A stretch of DNA of 27,940 nt. Origin: Temnopleurus reevesii. Its lineage: Eukaryota > Echinodermata > Echinoidea > Temnopleuroida > Temnopleuridae. The notes beneath the pieces are model-generated. The model ran no database searches. It saw nothing but the letters and a program-made list of their open reading frames with translations, and was not told the origin of the DNA. The position numbers and the translations under genes were made by a program. The DNA lies in NCBI GenBank assembly GCA_036244855.1, contig BQKZ01000240.1, positions 190,339 through 218,278 of the forward strand, in the 5' to 3' direction. Shown here piece after piece: positions 1-11,306 of this stretch (the first letter of the stretch is position 1; every line of letters starts with the position of its first letter).

Positions 1-9
1 CCCCCCCCC
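1..9. repeat. C9 homopolymer at window edge
   Basis: Nine consecutive C open the window. The tract may continue upstream of it. Similar C or G runs recur at 5.9, 10.5, 11.7, 19.9 and 20.9 kb. Confidence 0.9.
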
Positions 10-39
10 TGTATATTGATTGACAAGCAATAAATAGTT

Positions 40-535
<496 letters not shown>

Positions 536-1076
536 AGGACTAATGACATGAATAAGGGTAATAGAAATAATAATAATACTTGTACTTATATAACTACTAT
601 GCATGATGATAATAAATAATGAAAAAAATATGAAGGAACCGAGCCGATTATACTCCCTAGAACCGACTGTGCATTATGTTGCAACTTGAAGGAATATAAA
701 CATTACTAGTACTCTTATTTCTATTTTTATTATTGTACGAATAATGTAATGATGAAACAGCCTGCAAATTTCCTTTTTATTCGACTTTCCATCTTATCTA
801 ATTACACCTTAAAATGGATACTTTGGTTGAAAAGGGATACGTAATATGCCTAATATTAGTATTTTCAGATGTGTCCAACAAATCGTCTGTAGTTTGTTGC
901 CAATTTGATTAGCAGCTCATTCAAGCTGTAATATACTTTACTCCAGACAGGTATTTTCATAATTATGGGCGGGCCTCAATAGAATGCATGTTGATGTGCA
1001 TTCGTAGACTATTGTCACTACTCTGTAGATTGAAAGGGTTCATTTTTTGCAGATTAATATCAGAGTTCATGACCTT
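536..1076. other. Unassigned AT-rich spacer
   Basis: I see no gene, strong inverted repeat or recognisable element between the CTA and CT tracts. Confidence 0.5.
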
Positions 1077-1640
1077 CTAACTCCTCCCTTTCTCTCTCCC
1101 TCTGTCTCGCTATGTCTCTCTCATTCTTTCTATTTCTATCTTTGCTCCCCCTCAATCTTTCTCACTTTCTGCTCTCTCTCTCTCTTTGTGTCTCCCACTC
1201 TCTCTTCGTCTCTCCCACTCTCCATTTCCCTTCTATCCATCCCCCTCTCTATCTCTCTCCATCCCTCTTCTCCCCTCTCTCTCTGTCTCCCTCCCTCCCC
1301 GTCTCTCACCCTCTTTCTATCTATCTCCTCCCTCTCTCTCCCCCTCTCTTGTTTTCTCTCTCTCACCCTCTCTCTCTCTCTCTCCTTCTCTGTCTAGCTG
1401 TATGTATGTCTCTTTCTCTCTTTCTCTCTCATTCTCCATCTCCCTCCCTCCTCTCTAACCCTCCCTCCCATCTTTCCCTTACTCCCCCTCTCTCTCCAAT
1501 CATCATCTCTCTCGCTCTCTTGGTATCTCTCTCCCTCCCTTTCTATCTCTCTCCCTCCTTTTCTATCTCTCTCCCTCTCTTCCTCCCTCTCTCGACCTCC
1601 CCTCTCTCTTTCCCCGTCTCTCCCCTCTACCTACCTGTCT
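1077..1640. repeat. Polypyrimidine (CT-rich) tract
   Basis: About 560 bases on the + strand are nearly all C and T (TCTC, CCCT and TTTC units), with rare purines. The longest open frame in the window (1112-1738) and two other S/L/P-rich frames lie in it. All are low-complexity translations and not genes. Long purine/pyrimidine strand asymmetry of this kind can in principle adopt triplex (H-DNA) structure. Confidence 0.95.
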
Positions 1641-2142
1641 ATTGCATCAAACTGTCGTCATGGCAACCGCCGAAGCTTCACATTAGTGTTATTACCTCAG
1701 CGACAGTGGTTTATAGAATGTCTAATATAACCTCATGAATTTCCCTCTAATGAAACCGCAGCTTCAATATCATGCAGGAATGCAGTGTTTTGGGGCTCCA
1801 TTATTTGACGAAATGTGTACGTCATTTTTTTTTGTTCTTTCATTTTGTGAAAAACACTTTCAAGAAAAATAGAAAGCTGTTTTCAGCCCATAGTACTTTT
1901 TTAGAGTGCATTTTGACCATAAAAGGCTGGGAAACATGCTGTCCATGCAATTACAGGCGGTGAAATATAATCAAGCATTTATTAGAATTAAGTGCTGATT
2001 TGCACTCACAACAGTACCAGACAAAATGGCCCCTCCCTTTCCGGGCTGAGCTTCCGGGCTCATCAACAATATATATTGCAATATGTACAAAATACTTATA
2101 TGTGACATTCAGCAATAAAAATAATGGGGAAAATGTTATCTA
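1641..2142. other. Unassigned spacer
   Basis: No feature recognised. A 63-residue open frame (1772-1963) lacks any recognisable motif. Confidence 0.45.
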
Positions 2143-2382
2143 CGGTAACTCGTAACTTAATATGCCAATTGTATGAATTCTTTTACAAAAACGTTGATTT
2201 GACAACCCGAAACCTTGCTCGAGGCTTGCCCGACATCGCAACATGTGATGTATGCCAGCTGTATTCCAAGTATTTCGATTCAATTATTACTTACCAACAT
2301 GATATGATCTATTTCTGTAAAATTAAGTCGAACATCAATTCAATGGTCATTTGAAATGTAATCCAAATCGTACCCGGCTTGC
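2143..2382 (+). repeat. FK interspersed element, copy 1
   Basis: The core at about 2200-2275 matches the reverse complement of 21995-22095 and of 17365-17450 at roughly three quarters of positions. The shared stretch includes CGAGGCTTGCCCGACAT and GTATGCCAGCTGTATTCC. The other two copies end in GGTTTACTA-type inverted termini; here the ends (GGTAACTCG and GTACCCGG) are decayed. The + strand reads an open frame containing ARGLP and IAT..VC.L..KY, and the other two copies keep a matching open frame. The limits are approximate. It is probably a non-autonomous DNA element; a decayed exon is less likely. Confidence 0.6.
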
Positions 2383-3051
2383 TACTGTGATGTCACCATA
2401 GTTCAATATACGACGTACATATTGTCACTTGACCCACTTTATTTTACGGCAATAATGTATATGGTATTTTGGGTAAACTTTTGCCCAAATATATATGTAA
2501 ATGCTAAAATAGATTTCTAAATGAAAGTAAATCAGAACATCTAATAAAGCGATCGTCGTATAATATACGTTTGTAGAGAACTACACCCAAGGATATAAGG
2601 GACTGAAACATATTTCCACGGTTGAAAGGATCAATAGTCGATTCAAAATTCGTCTGGACTGCCGAGGAGGCTAAATATAACTTTTGCCAAGATCTATAGA
2701 TCAATACTGAATATTCTTTCGAGAGGCCCTTATGCCTAATGACACAAGGCTCATAAAGTGGAGGCCTCAGTCAGATAGAAGCCCCTGTATTGAACGCGAT
2801 TCAACACGACTCTGTCTTCAGTTTACAGTTAACTGCCCAAAGAAAGTGACGACCACAGTTCTATATTCATTGCATTTTCGAAAAAAAGAGACTGACTGAA
2901 AAAAATCTTTTATCTCTGAAGAGTCCTCAAGTGCTCAAGATAATCCATTTCTTGTTAATGAATTGTATCAAAGTGTTAGAAATGAGATTGAAAACGGATG
3001 ATAAACGTTGCATAATTTGCAAGAAGGAGAAACAGAACAAGATCGTAATGA
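2383..3051. other. Unassigned spacer
   Basis: No repeat partner or gene recognised. The short minus-strand open frame at 2504-2704 has no motif. Confidence 0.45.
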
Positions 3052-3062
3052 AGATGATGATA

Positions 3063-3115
<53 letters not shown>

Positions 3116-3148
3116 GGTGATGATAATGATGATGATGATGATGATAAT
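3052..3148. repeat. (GAT)n microsatellite
   Basis: Tandem GAT with a few AAT and GGT interruptions. It gives the poly-Met frame on the + strand and the poly-His frame on the - strand, which are both artefacts. Confidence 0.97.
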
Positions 3149-3540
3149 CGGTGACTTTTATAGTGGTTTTAGTTAAGGAGGAAAAAGAATGAAAGCGGTA
3201 AGGAAAGGGAAAAGATAGAAGAGAAAGAGGGAAGAGAAAAAAGGAGTGGACAATGAGGAAGAAGAGAAAAATGATTGTAGGGATGATTATTGTAATGATC
3301 ATTATAATGATTGAGGAAGTATAAAAAAAAAGAATAATAATTATTTTATGAAAAGGGGGTATAAGTAGGAAGGACAACAAAATAGGAAGGGGTGAAAAGA
3401 ACATATAGGCCAAATAAAATAAGGAGAATGAAAGTACAGTAGAATAAATAGGAAAATGAAAACAAAAGCTGACAAAAAAGGGTTGAAATGAATAATTATT
3501 AAACAAAGAGAAAAAGAGAAAGCATAATAGATGAGATATT
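3149..3540. repeat. Purine-rich (A/G) low-complexity flank
   Basis: Directly after the GAT tract the + strand is strongly purine-rich (GGAAAAGA and GAAAGAGGGAAG types) for about 350 bases, with a few TGAT-rich interruptions. The complementary open frame at 2976-3506 is low complexity. Confidence 0.7.
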
Positions 3541-4417
3541 CCAATCCATAAGCAATGTAATGAAATGGGAGGATGTCGTAGGAGTTAATCCAATAATCTT
3601 TCATTAGCGTACTTATAATAGTCTCGACCCAAACCGAGGGGCGCGCACAATATACAGCTTGCCAGCCGAAAGACACTTGTTACATGCTAATTAGATCCCG
3701 CCATTCGCTGTAACGTACATGCATGAACATAATGAAAGTATGTGGTGCGTGGAGTATGCATAACATGTTACGATCTACCGTAGATAGCATTTATCTCGAC
3801 TGATAACATATAACATTGATGTCAACTGATGATGTTTCTGTTTTTTCTATATTGGGGTTGCTAATTTTCATTATATGGCACTTTAAACATCATTGTTATA
3901 TTGAGAAGACCAACAATGCAAGTTTATAAAAATACAATCGCGATACATGCATACCCTTGTTTACCAAAATGCTGTCATTTTATAGGATTTGTTTATGGTT
4001 CAGTTGATGATGGTTATGTGCAATGAGTAAGAAAAATACAAAACTAAAATTATTAAAGAAAAAAAAACCTTCAAGAGCTAACACTACAAAAAAGGAATAT
4101 CATCATTATTGTTTTTGCTTTCATTTTTACACCGTATATTTCTTATTTGGAATTTGATATATAATATTATTCTCTTTACGACACATGTTTACATTACGTT
4201 TTAATTGGTACAACAAATTACAATCTTTAACCTAGACTTAACATGTCTTTGAGTCGGTAATGGTGTTCATGCTAGTGTTTTTATCATATCAGAATGTTCA
4301 TAAACACCAAAGTATCATTTCGTGTATGAAGTCAAATTCTATTTGAAAACAAACAGCAAAACAAAAGCTTTATGTGCAGTCATTTTTTTTCAGGAATGCC
4401 ACTTCATCACATGAATT
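3541..4417. other. Unassigned AT-rich spacer
   Basis: No gene or repeat partner recognised within the window. Confidence 0.45.
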
Positions 4418-4592
4418 CTGCTATCAAATTCTTAATGATGCGATGGGAAATTCTCTTCCATATAAAAAAAAGTCATCTCAGAGGGAATGAAAAAAAAAAC
4501 CTTTTGCTGCTTCCAAATTTTTGATAATACATTGAGAAATTCCCTTCCATAAAACATTTCTCTTCAGAGGAAATAACAAAAATTCCCATTTC
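4418..4592. repeat. Diverged 89-bp tandem duplication
   Basis: Two adjacent units start at CTGCTATCAAATTCTT (4418) and CTGCTTCCAAATTTTT (4507). They share GAAATTCYCTTCCATA and a CTCAGAGG/TTCAGAGG stretch in the same order. A third partial start may lie near 4591. Confidence 0.75.
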
Positions 4593-4706
4593 AGCTTTCG
4601 AAAGAAGAGGGCCCCACCTAATTATACATGAAGCGACCAACCGGTATAGTCAAGCGCTCACTCGGAACGTGCATAATGTCACACGAAACACTTCAGCGCT
4701 TGTGTT

Positions 4707-4948
4707 TTAAGGCAGACTCACACCTTTGCGTTTTTAGCCTGCGTCAAAACAAAGAATTTAAAAAAAAAAAAAAAACCAAGAAAAAACAGAAAAAAAAGAA
4801 AAAAAGAAGAAAAAAAATAAGAAAAAAAAACATAAAAAAAAAACAAAAAAAAAAACAACAAAAAAACAAAAAAAAGGGGAGTGTTTTTAATTTCCAAATA
4901 CGCTGGGCCGACGCAGGCTGAAAACGCAAAGTTAAAAGTCGGCCTTTG
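4707..4948. mobile_element. TTAA-type MITE, copy 1 (A-rich core)
   Basis: The left arm starts TTAAGGCAGACTCACACC and runs through TTTGCGTTTTTAGCCTGCGTC. The right arm is its approximate reverse complement (GACGCAGGCTGAAAACGC, then AAAG and GGCCTTT). The arms are about 55-60 bases and match those of the copies at 5953 and 16376. The unique centre is missing and an A-rich run takes its place. No transposase is present, so the element is non-autonomous. The TTAA at the left edge suggests the target, but no TTAA remains at the right edge. Confidence 0.85.
4757..4877. repeat. A-rich run inside MITE copy 1
   Basis: About 120 bases of A interrupted by single C, G or T (AAAAAC, AAAAAG and AAAAAT units). 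It lies between the two MITE arms. The Lys-rich + frame and the Phe-rich - frame across it are artefacts. Confidence 0.95.
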
Positions 4949-5277
4949 GGGCGGTTGCCGTATTGCTGAATATCGCATGTGCTTACATAATGGAATCAAA
5001 TATTTATTTCTGAAAAAGTCAAGACCTTGGTGCAGTACTGCCAACGGTTACGAATCCTCCCTATTATCCGCGATGCGAAGAAAAAATCAAACCGACTCGA
5101 TGTTACCACCGTGTTCACAGAAGACAGTTCCAGAAAAGTGTTATAACAATGACTAGTTATTAGTTTAAATAATCAGAGTGATAGAGGGCTTTTAAAAATA
5201 TATATTTCAGTGTTAAAAGTATTTATTTTATTTCGTTTTGGCCTTACATTACTGTCGATTTGTGCAATTTTCTCCTT
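4949..5277. other. Unassigned spacer
   Basis: No recognisable feature. The open frame at 4881-5156 starts inside the MITE arm and has no motif. Confidence 0.45.
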
Positions 5278-5403
5278 CTTCTTCATCATCATCATCATTA
5301 TTATTATTATCATCAACATCATCATCATCATCATCATCATCATCATATTCTTTTACTTTTTCATCATCTTCATCATCATCATCATCATTATTATCATCAT
5401 CAA

Positions 5404-5439
<36 letters not shown>

Positions 5440-5510
5440 ACTATTATCATTATTCTACTTCTTCATCATCTTCATTATCATCATCATTATCATCATTATC
5501 ATTTTTGATC
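5278..5510. repeat. (CAT)n microsatellite
   Basis: CATCAT/ATTATT trinucleotides with CTT and CAA interruptions. It gives poly-His, poly-Ser and poly-Ile frames in the three + frames, none of them genes. Confidence 0.97.
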
Positions 5511-5650
5511 ATGGCCTTCATCATCATCTTTCTTCTTCCTCCTCATCTCTTCCTCTCATTCTGTTTTCTCCGTTTAATTCTTCTCCCTCTTCCTCTTTTT
5601 CATCTTCATTTTCCATTTCTGTGTTCCTCCTTTCTGATGCCCCTCCGCGA
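5511..5650. repeat. Pyrimidine-rich flank
   Basis: TCTTCTTCCTCCTC-type sequence continues for about 140 bases after the CAT tract. Confidence 0.8.
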
Positions 5651-5896
5651 TAATCCCTGACAATTAATCACGAAATGGAAGCCAATTAAAAATAAATCGA
5701 ACAGAACAGCAATGTTTATGTTACACTTATTTTTCCCCGTGTAGGACTTCTCTCACACTCGTGTAGGCAACGACATTGTGATTGACAAGCATTACAATAC
5801 AAATCTCACAACACGATCATTCCCAGGCCTCCTAGGCTCCCTAAGCCGCCCCTGGGATTTTCTTTTTTCTCTTCTCATTATAGTAAATGAATACCT

Positions 5897-5913
5897 CCCC
5901 CCCCCCCCCCCCC
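5897..5913. repeat. C17 homopolymer
   Basis: Seventeen uninterrupted C, about 40 bases before MITE copy 2. Confidence 0.95.
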
Positions 5914-5952
5914 TTCCGCTGTCTACCCACTACAATCAACGTTGCCTTTGCG

Positions 5953-6218
5953 TTAAAGGCCAACTCACACCTTTGTGCTTTTAGCTTGTGTCGGGCTAGC
6001 GTTTTTGAGAACCAAAAAAAAAAAACAATACACGAGCGCACAGCATCCGATAATAATCAGATGGTGGATTGCACGTTTGCCTTGCGCTCGAGGAGCGTAT
6101 GCATGACGTCAATACACCGTACGACCCTCGTATTTGAGGGTCCAGGGAGCGCTTCAGTTTAAAAAAAAACCGCGAGGCCGACGCAAGTTAAAACACGAAG
6201 GTATGAATAGACATTTAG
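5953..6218. mobile_element. TTAA-type MITE, copy 2
   Basis: The left end is TTAAAGGCCAACTCACACC, followed by TTTGTGCTTTTAGC and CGTTTTTGAGAA. The right arm, GAGGCCGACGCAAGTTAAAA followed by CACGAAGGT, is a degraded inverse. The internal sequence (GCGCACAGCATCCGATAAT, GCGCTCGAGGAGCGTATGC, AGGGAGCGCTTC) matches the reverse complement of the centre of the 16376 copy, so the two are full elements in opposite orientation. No coding capacity beyond chance open frames. Confidence 0.85.
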
Positions 6219-6494
6219 TTTAGAATTGTAACTTAACATACAGCCACATCGTTCATGTGGGTAGCCTTCCCCAAAAGTCGTCTAACCACCCAGAATGTGA
6301 GGGACAAAAGACCTTTTTAGGACTTTTTTGCATGTGAACCCGCCACTAGAAAGTGTAAACCTTTTTCTTTAATACTTGCCAGCTCTCCGGCGAAATGAAA
6401 AAAAATAATGTAGTTCTAATAAGTTGTTATTATTCATGGTTTTCAGAAAATGTTTAATCACACAACCCCGGATGCTAATTTTCGTACACTCAAC

Positions 6495-7160
6495 TCTTGT
6501 CCTCTTCGCTGACCCCCTCATCATGACGGTAGTCCATTCACCCGCTACGTATCTCGCCTCGGTTCAGGGCGCAGCTCATTAAAGAATGTGATGCTCACCG
6601 CAGGACAGTATGGTGGCCCATTAGGAACATTATTTTAAAGACGTATTTTCCGAGAAAAGGCTGTCCGCCAGACAAAATCTTTCCAGAGGAAGGAATATGA
6701 CTTTTAACTGTTTTGTTTTTGAAAAAGATTTGCTTTTGAAAAGTGTTATTAGAAGACGAATTTTGTGCTCTTCGCTGACTCCCTCATCATAAAAGTAATC
6801 CATTCACCCGATACGTATCTCGCCTCGGATCAGGGCGCAGCTCATTAAAGAATGTGATGCTCATGGCGGGACGGTATGGTGGCCCATTATAATTTAAAGA
6901 TGGTATTTTCTAGAAAAGATATCATTTTTTTTTATCAAGGAAAGCTTCCGAAATGGATTTCCGTTTGAAAAAATCTTTCTGTAGAAAAGAATGGGCCTAT
7001 TAAAGTAATTTTTCTGACAATGTCCTTTAAAAAAAAGATTTTTCTTTCAAAAAAGGGCGTCTATTTTTGTACTTTTCGCTACCCCCCTCATGATGACGGC
7101 ACTTTGCGAGACTGTATGGTGACCCATGAGGGAACACTAAAAAAATGCTCTTTTGAAAAT
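6495..7160. repeat. Tandem array, 266-bp period part
   Basis: ACGTATCTCGCCTCGG occurs at 6547 and 6813, and TATGGTGGCCCATTA at 6609 and 6875; both give a 266-bp period. A degraded third unit (TATGGTGACCCATGAG) starts at about 7115, 240 bp on. Each unit starts with a CTCTTCGCTGAC-like block and ends in A/T-rich sequence with GAAAAGG and GCGTC words. No long open frame. Confidence 0.85.
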
Positions 7161-8035
7161 AGAACCTCCATTTTGGCGTACTTTTTCTAAGCGGACTTTC
7201 TTAAACACCTTTTAAAGAAAATGGCGTCTCTATGGCGTACTTTTTGTGATGATTATCTTCCTCTGGCGGCCAGCAACGTCTCATTAATACCACCTCGGGT
7301 ATTCCTAAAGATAGATTTGGCTATCGGCAATGAAATAAATTGGGTAACGTCTTTTTGAGAAACTTCTTCTGAACAAGACGTCTATTTAACGATTTTCTTT
7401 CAAAGATGAGACGTCCTTTTTATGAACATTTTTTTAAATGGCGCCCTTTTCTTGACGTACTTGTAAAATGATTGCCCTTCAGAAAAAATAATATTAATAT
7501 CGGCGTAACTTGTTGCCTTTTTAGCTTACTTTATAAGATATTTCCGTCAGGGCACCATAAGATGGCGATTTTAAGACAATTTTATGATGATTCTCTCCCG
7601 CTAGCTGCCAGTGGCGACTCATAAACAGAACCTTGGGGGTCTCCTATCTTTTAGGAAAGCTTTGGATATCAGCATCTAAATAAAATAGGACATCATTTTA
7701 TGTTTTTTCTTTCGTGAGGAAAACGTCCATTTGAACAAATTATTTTTTGAAGATATGACGACCTTTCGACATTTTCTATTTCTTCTCTGAAAAAGACGTC
7801 CTTTCCGCAGCGCCCTTCAGAAAAAGTAATATTAATATCGGCGTAACTTTCTGCCAATATAGCTTATTTGATACGAGGTCTCGGTCAGGGCCACCATAGG
7901 TCAGAGATTTAAGACAATTTTATGATGATTCTCTCCCGCTAGCTGCCAATGGCGACTCATAAACAGCACTCTGGGGGTCTCCTATCTTTGAAGAAAGCTT
8001 TCGTTATCAGCCTCAAAATAAAACGGGTAATTAAG
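7161..8035. repeat. Tandem array, 338-bp period part
   Basis: The block CTAGCTGCCAGTGGCGACTC recurs at 7601 and 7939, and a diverged form (CTGGCGGCCAGCAACGTC) sits at 7263; both steps are 338 bp. CTTCAGAAAAARTAATATTA recurs at about 7478 and 7815. Units two and three are close; the first is older. GACGTC and AACGTCC words recur between them. This part follows the 266-bp part directly and may be a diverged form of the same satellite. Confidence 0.85.
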
Positions 8036-8654
8036 AACAAGTGAGAGAGGCGAAGGCGACGCGGAGAAGCGTCAAAGGCGTTAACTGGAGAGACATTCAG
8101 AAAATGGGTTCACCCAAAAAGAGGGGCATGGCTTAATTATAATTCTGAAATAGATATTTAATTACAATGGAACGTGTATAGTATTTATTGCTTTGTCACA
8201 CTCCCAAAATTAATTTCTATAATATATATCAGTAAAGTATACTCCTTTGACTTTACATGAGAAATCAAATTTCAATGAAATGTTCAAAATAAGCCATTGG
8301 TATTTCGTATTCCTAGTGTTTATTTGTAAATTGAATATCAATTAAAGCCTTAAAGCAGTACACCTTTCTTTATCTTAACATGACATTCATAGTGTTTGTT
8401 TTTTTTTTTATTTACACTTGACATGGGAAATACTTTGTGGGGCCACAGTTGCATATACACAGAGTTCTGTATGACTTTCTAACCTGACTTGATGTGATTT
8501 GATTTGGTATTAACCTTTATTTATCCCTTCTAAAGATATAGTTTTGTGAGTGGTATTGGTCGTTAGTATAAATGGCCGTCAATAGGAGAGGCACCACCTG
8601 AGATGGGCAAAAAAATTATTGGTGAAACCAATTTTTTTCAAAAGATGGTACACC
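8036..8654. other. Unassigned AT-rich spacer
   Basis: Holds a GC-richer patch at about 8050-8090 with a small hairpin (GACGC..GCGTC). Nothing else is recognised. Confidence 0.45.
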
Positions 8655-8786
8655 TTGGGCCTGTAACATAAAAGAGATGCAATTAATCTTGCAACTAATT
8701 GCATCTCTCTGGTACACATTTTGCCATAGACTTACGATAAATATTTATTGTAAGTTTAATTGCATCTTTTATGTTACAGCCCCCCT
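8655..8786. mobile_element. MITE-like element, GTAACATAAAA ends, copy 1
   Basis: The left end is GGGCCTGTAACATAAAAGAG, followed by ATGCAATTAA. The right end reads TTAATTGCATCTTTTATG, then TTACAGCCCCCC, which is its inverse. The arms are about 35 bases and the element about 130 bp. A second internal inverted pair (GAGATGCAATTA/TAATTGCATCTC) lies in the left half. No coding capacity. Confidence 0.8.
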
Positions 8787-10525
8787 AGTAAGCGTCAGGG
8801 ATATGCAAACCTTATACAGTTATGGGTGAAACGGAAAAAAAAGATGCACCATTTAAGTATCTGGGATGTACATACCTTAAAGACATTGTTTAACATTGCG
8901 GTTGCACAATATAACAAAATTCTCAAACCAAGCTATCTGTCCTATCTAAATATATTCAGATAGATGAAAAATCAACAGCGGATGCAAAAATGAAGAAAGT
9001 TATACATGCACTATCAAGATATCTATGAACATTGAATTAAAGCGTAGGACCCACACATTAATTCCAGTATATAAAGCCTATGGAGGCGACGTTTTACATT
9101 TTCGCTCGTTTAAAGCACTAAACGTTGATTTTAAAGCCTGATGTTTTCCGAATTTAGTTTATATGCACCAGCAATCTTTCAGATAACCTCTAGGATCTGG
9201 CAGTTTAGAATTTTTTTAATGAAAACAATGTTAATCAATGGCTTTAAGGGTGAAAAAGGTTAATGGTTAGTAATAGACCCTCTCCAGTGAAATGGGAACC
9301 CTTTTATTTTCTTGTTAGCACGCTGGTGTAATTTAATGTACAGGCTTTTTTTCTTCGCTGATTTTTACTCTCTTCCAAAGAGAAAATTAAACAATCAGTT
9401 GAAAATTCAAAGGATTAAAATTAATGAAAACGAGCGAGTTTTTGAAGTAACAACATCTTGTGAAAGAAATGTTCGAACAGTTGAACCATTTTCGTGCTGA
9501 ACTAGTTACTTATTGCTTTTTTAATTATCACATTCTGTTTTGTTTCTGATTTAATACAATTGTACGTAAAGTTGTTCTGTTAGATCCTCATATCAAAATT
9601 TGCAATTCTACTGGGGATAGATGCAGGCCTACAGGGCTTTTTATTCACCCCACCTCTACAGTTCAACCGTAACGTGCCTCGCAACTACACTGCGTGAATA
9701 TTGATATTAAAGAAATATCTTATTTACAAGTGGCCTTGTAAATTTCATGGTCATCCGATGATTTAAAAATAGTCGCATCGAACACACACAGACAAACCCA
9801 GACACACATAATACATACACACTCACACTGGATCAATAAAAAAAGGTATATAAGGCGTAGTGGGTGGAAAGGAAAATTGCGCGGGAAACAGAAAATGGCG
9901 GGAAAAAGGGAGGCTGGTAAAAGATCAAGTAGAGGTCCGAAAAGGGGGCGGAAGAGATAGAATCTACAGGCGCTGTGAGGTAGCCAACACCCCACTGAGA
10001 TACGTGTGTATAGTCCATGTAGTTAACGTGTGCCTCAATGCAATGTCCATAAAGCCTGTTGCTATGACAGACTCTCACAACGTTGAATAATAATCAATTT
10101 CCATAATATTGTACGAGCATACACTCTTGAAATACAAATGAATCCTGTAGTTTATGATATACTCGTATCTTATTTGTCCAAATTAATTGTTAAGTCGATC
10201 TGCATTCATTCAACAACTTACATTATTTTAGTGTCTATGTTCTCATGTATCATTAAAATTAGCTATGAAGAAAAGGTATTCGTCACAACACATGATACAC
10301 AAACGTGATATTTAGATTCATTTTATATGCATGAGCGTCATTTTGAAAAAGTAAGAACATTTATCCATTTGTCTGAATCATTCCGTTCTGCTGATAGTTA
10401 ACAATATCGCAGATCTTGAGTAATTATTTATACAAAATTTCACATAGATCTACTTGTGCGTGTCTCTATGTGGCAATTTGTTTATATACACCATGTACAC
10501 AGGGGGAACCACAGAATGTGTGTGT
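8787..10525. other. Gene-free AT-rich stretch
   Basis: Several short open frames (67-91 residues) lack motifs or repeat partners. Apart from a CA-rich patch at 9781-9835 I see no structured element here. Confidence 0.45.
9781..9835. repeat. CA-rich low-complexity patch
   Basis: ACACACAGACAAACCCAGAC-like sequence; an imperfect (CA)n. Confidence 0.7.

Positions 10526-10557
<32 letters not shown>
10526..10557. repeat. G32 homopolymer
   Basis: Thirty-two consecutive G follow a TGTGTGTG run. The stretch could fold as G-quadruplex, and its exact length is likely uncertain in any assembly. Confidence 0.95.
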
Positions 10558-10558
<1 letters not shown>

Positions 10559-10654
10559 CTACAGCCGGTCCCGTGGTCCCTACATAGAATGTATACACTT
10601 ACAAGGTAAACAAGTAAAAATCATCAAGACTAATTTGGTCAAATAGCAAAGAGT

Positions 10655-10880
10655 ATAGGAACAATGAGCAGGAGGGACAAAGGACTAGGACAAATTAAAC
10701 AACTTCATTCAAACATTCACAATAGCTTCATGATCACATTAGAAAATCACAGATGCGAGTCTTCAACATTTTCCCACAGAATGAAAAGGAGGGAAATTTC
10801 TTTTGTGTCCATCTAGCTATTGTTAATGTTTAAATGGAGGTTGTTTACTGTGTTCCAAGCCATTCTGTTTACAGTGAGGG
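10655..10880. mobile_element. TIR2 element, copy A
   Basis: The left arm contains GGACAAATTAAACAACTTC, then ATTCAAACATTCACAATAGC. The right arm contains its inverse, GCTATTGTTAATGTTTAAAT followed by GGAGGTTGTTTACTGTG. The inverse similarity continues outward to about 10880. The arms are about 70 bp around a centre of roughly 60-80 bp. It is homologous to the elements at 11307 and 13040. Non-autonomous; limits approximate. Confidence 0.75.
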
Positions 10881-11306
10881 AGCATTGATTATGAAGTCCA
10901 TTATCACCCGTAGATTAGACAATCAACGAGAGTGCTAGTGAAGGAGAGAGAAAAAATGTTTGCGGTATAAAACGTGGGTGTATTTTTGTGATAGTGACAG
11001 TAATCGCGGGAGAGGAGGGGGGTGGAGACGAAGACCATGAGAGGGGAGAGAGATAGTGGTTACAATAATCAACACATATATTATTCTTTCTCGAGATTTG
11101 ATGAGGTCGTGAGGTATCATAATCTGCTTACAGCAAGAACGAAAGGATAATACTGCATGATACGCCGATATGCAATCATAAACATATGGCGGACAGAGCT
11201 ACTGTTGTGAGTTTTGTGAATGCCTGCTCCATTATTAATTTGACAGTGAAGATAAGAGAAAGATGTGGCTAATGAAAAGGGTTGATGTCGGTATAGATTG
11301 ATGTCG
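10881..11306. other. Unassigned spacer with purine-rich patch
   Basis: About 10930-11060 is G/A-rich on the + strand (GGAGAGGAGGGGGG). No gene or repeat partner. Confidence 0.45.

Noticed and set aside
1047..1738. Three long + strand open frames (up to 208 residues) rich in S, L and P
   Set aside because: They are translations of the CT tract in several frames at once, with no domain and no codon structure.
2931..3506. Poly-Met (+) and poly-His (-) open frames
   Set aside because: Both come from the (GAT)n repeat and its purine-rich flank.
4628..5044. Lys-rich (+) and Phe-rich (-) frames
   Set aside because: They cross the A-rich core of a MITE.
3052..5650. The GAT plus purine block (3052-3540) and the CAT plus pyrimidine block (5278-5650) as an inverted duplication
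   Set aside because: The reverse complement shows only shared low complexity; unique words outside the repeats do not match.
5210..5660. Three overlapping + strand frames of 82-147 residues
   Set aside because: They are poly-Ile, poly-Ser and poly-His readings of the (CAT)n repeat.
8341..8375. TTAAAGCAGTACACCTTTC as another TTAA-type MITE end
   Set aside because: No inverse partner was found within about 600 bases; an isolated 19-base resemblance is not enough.
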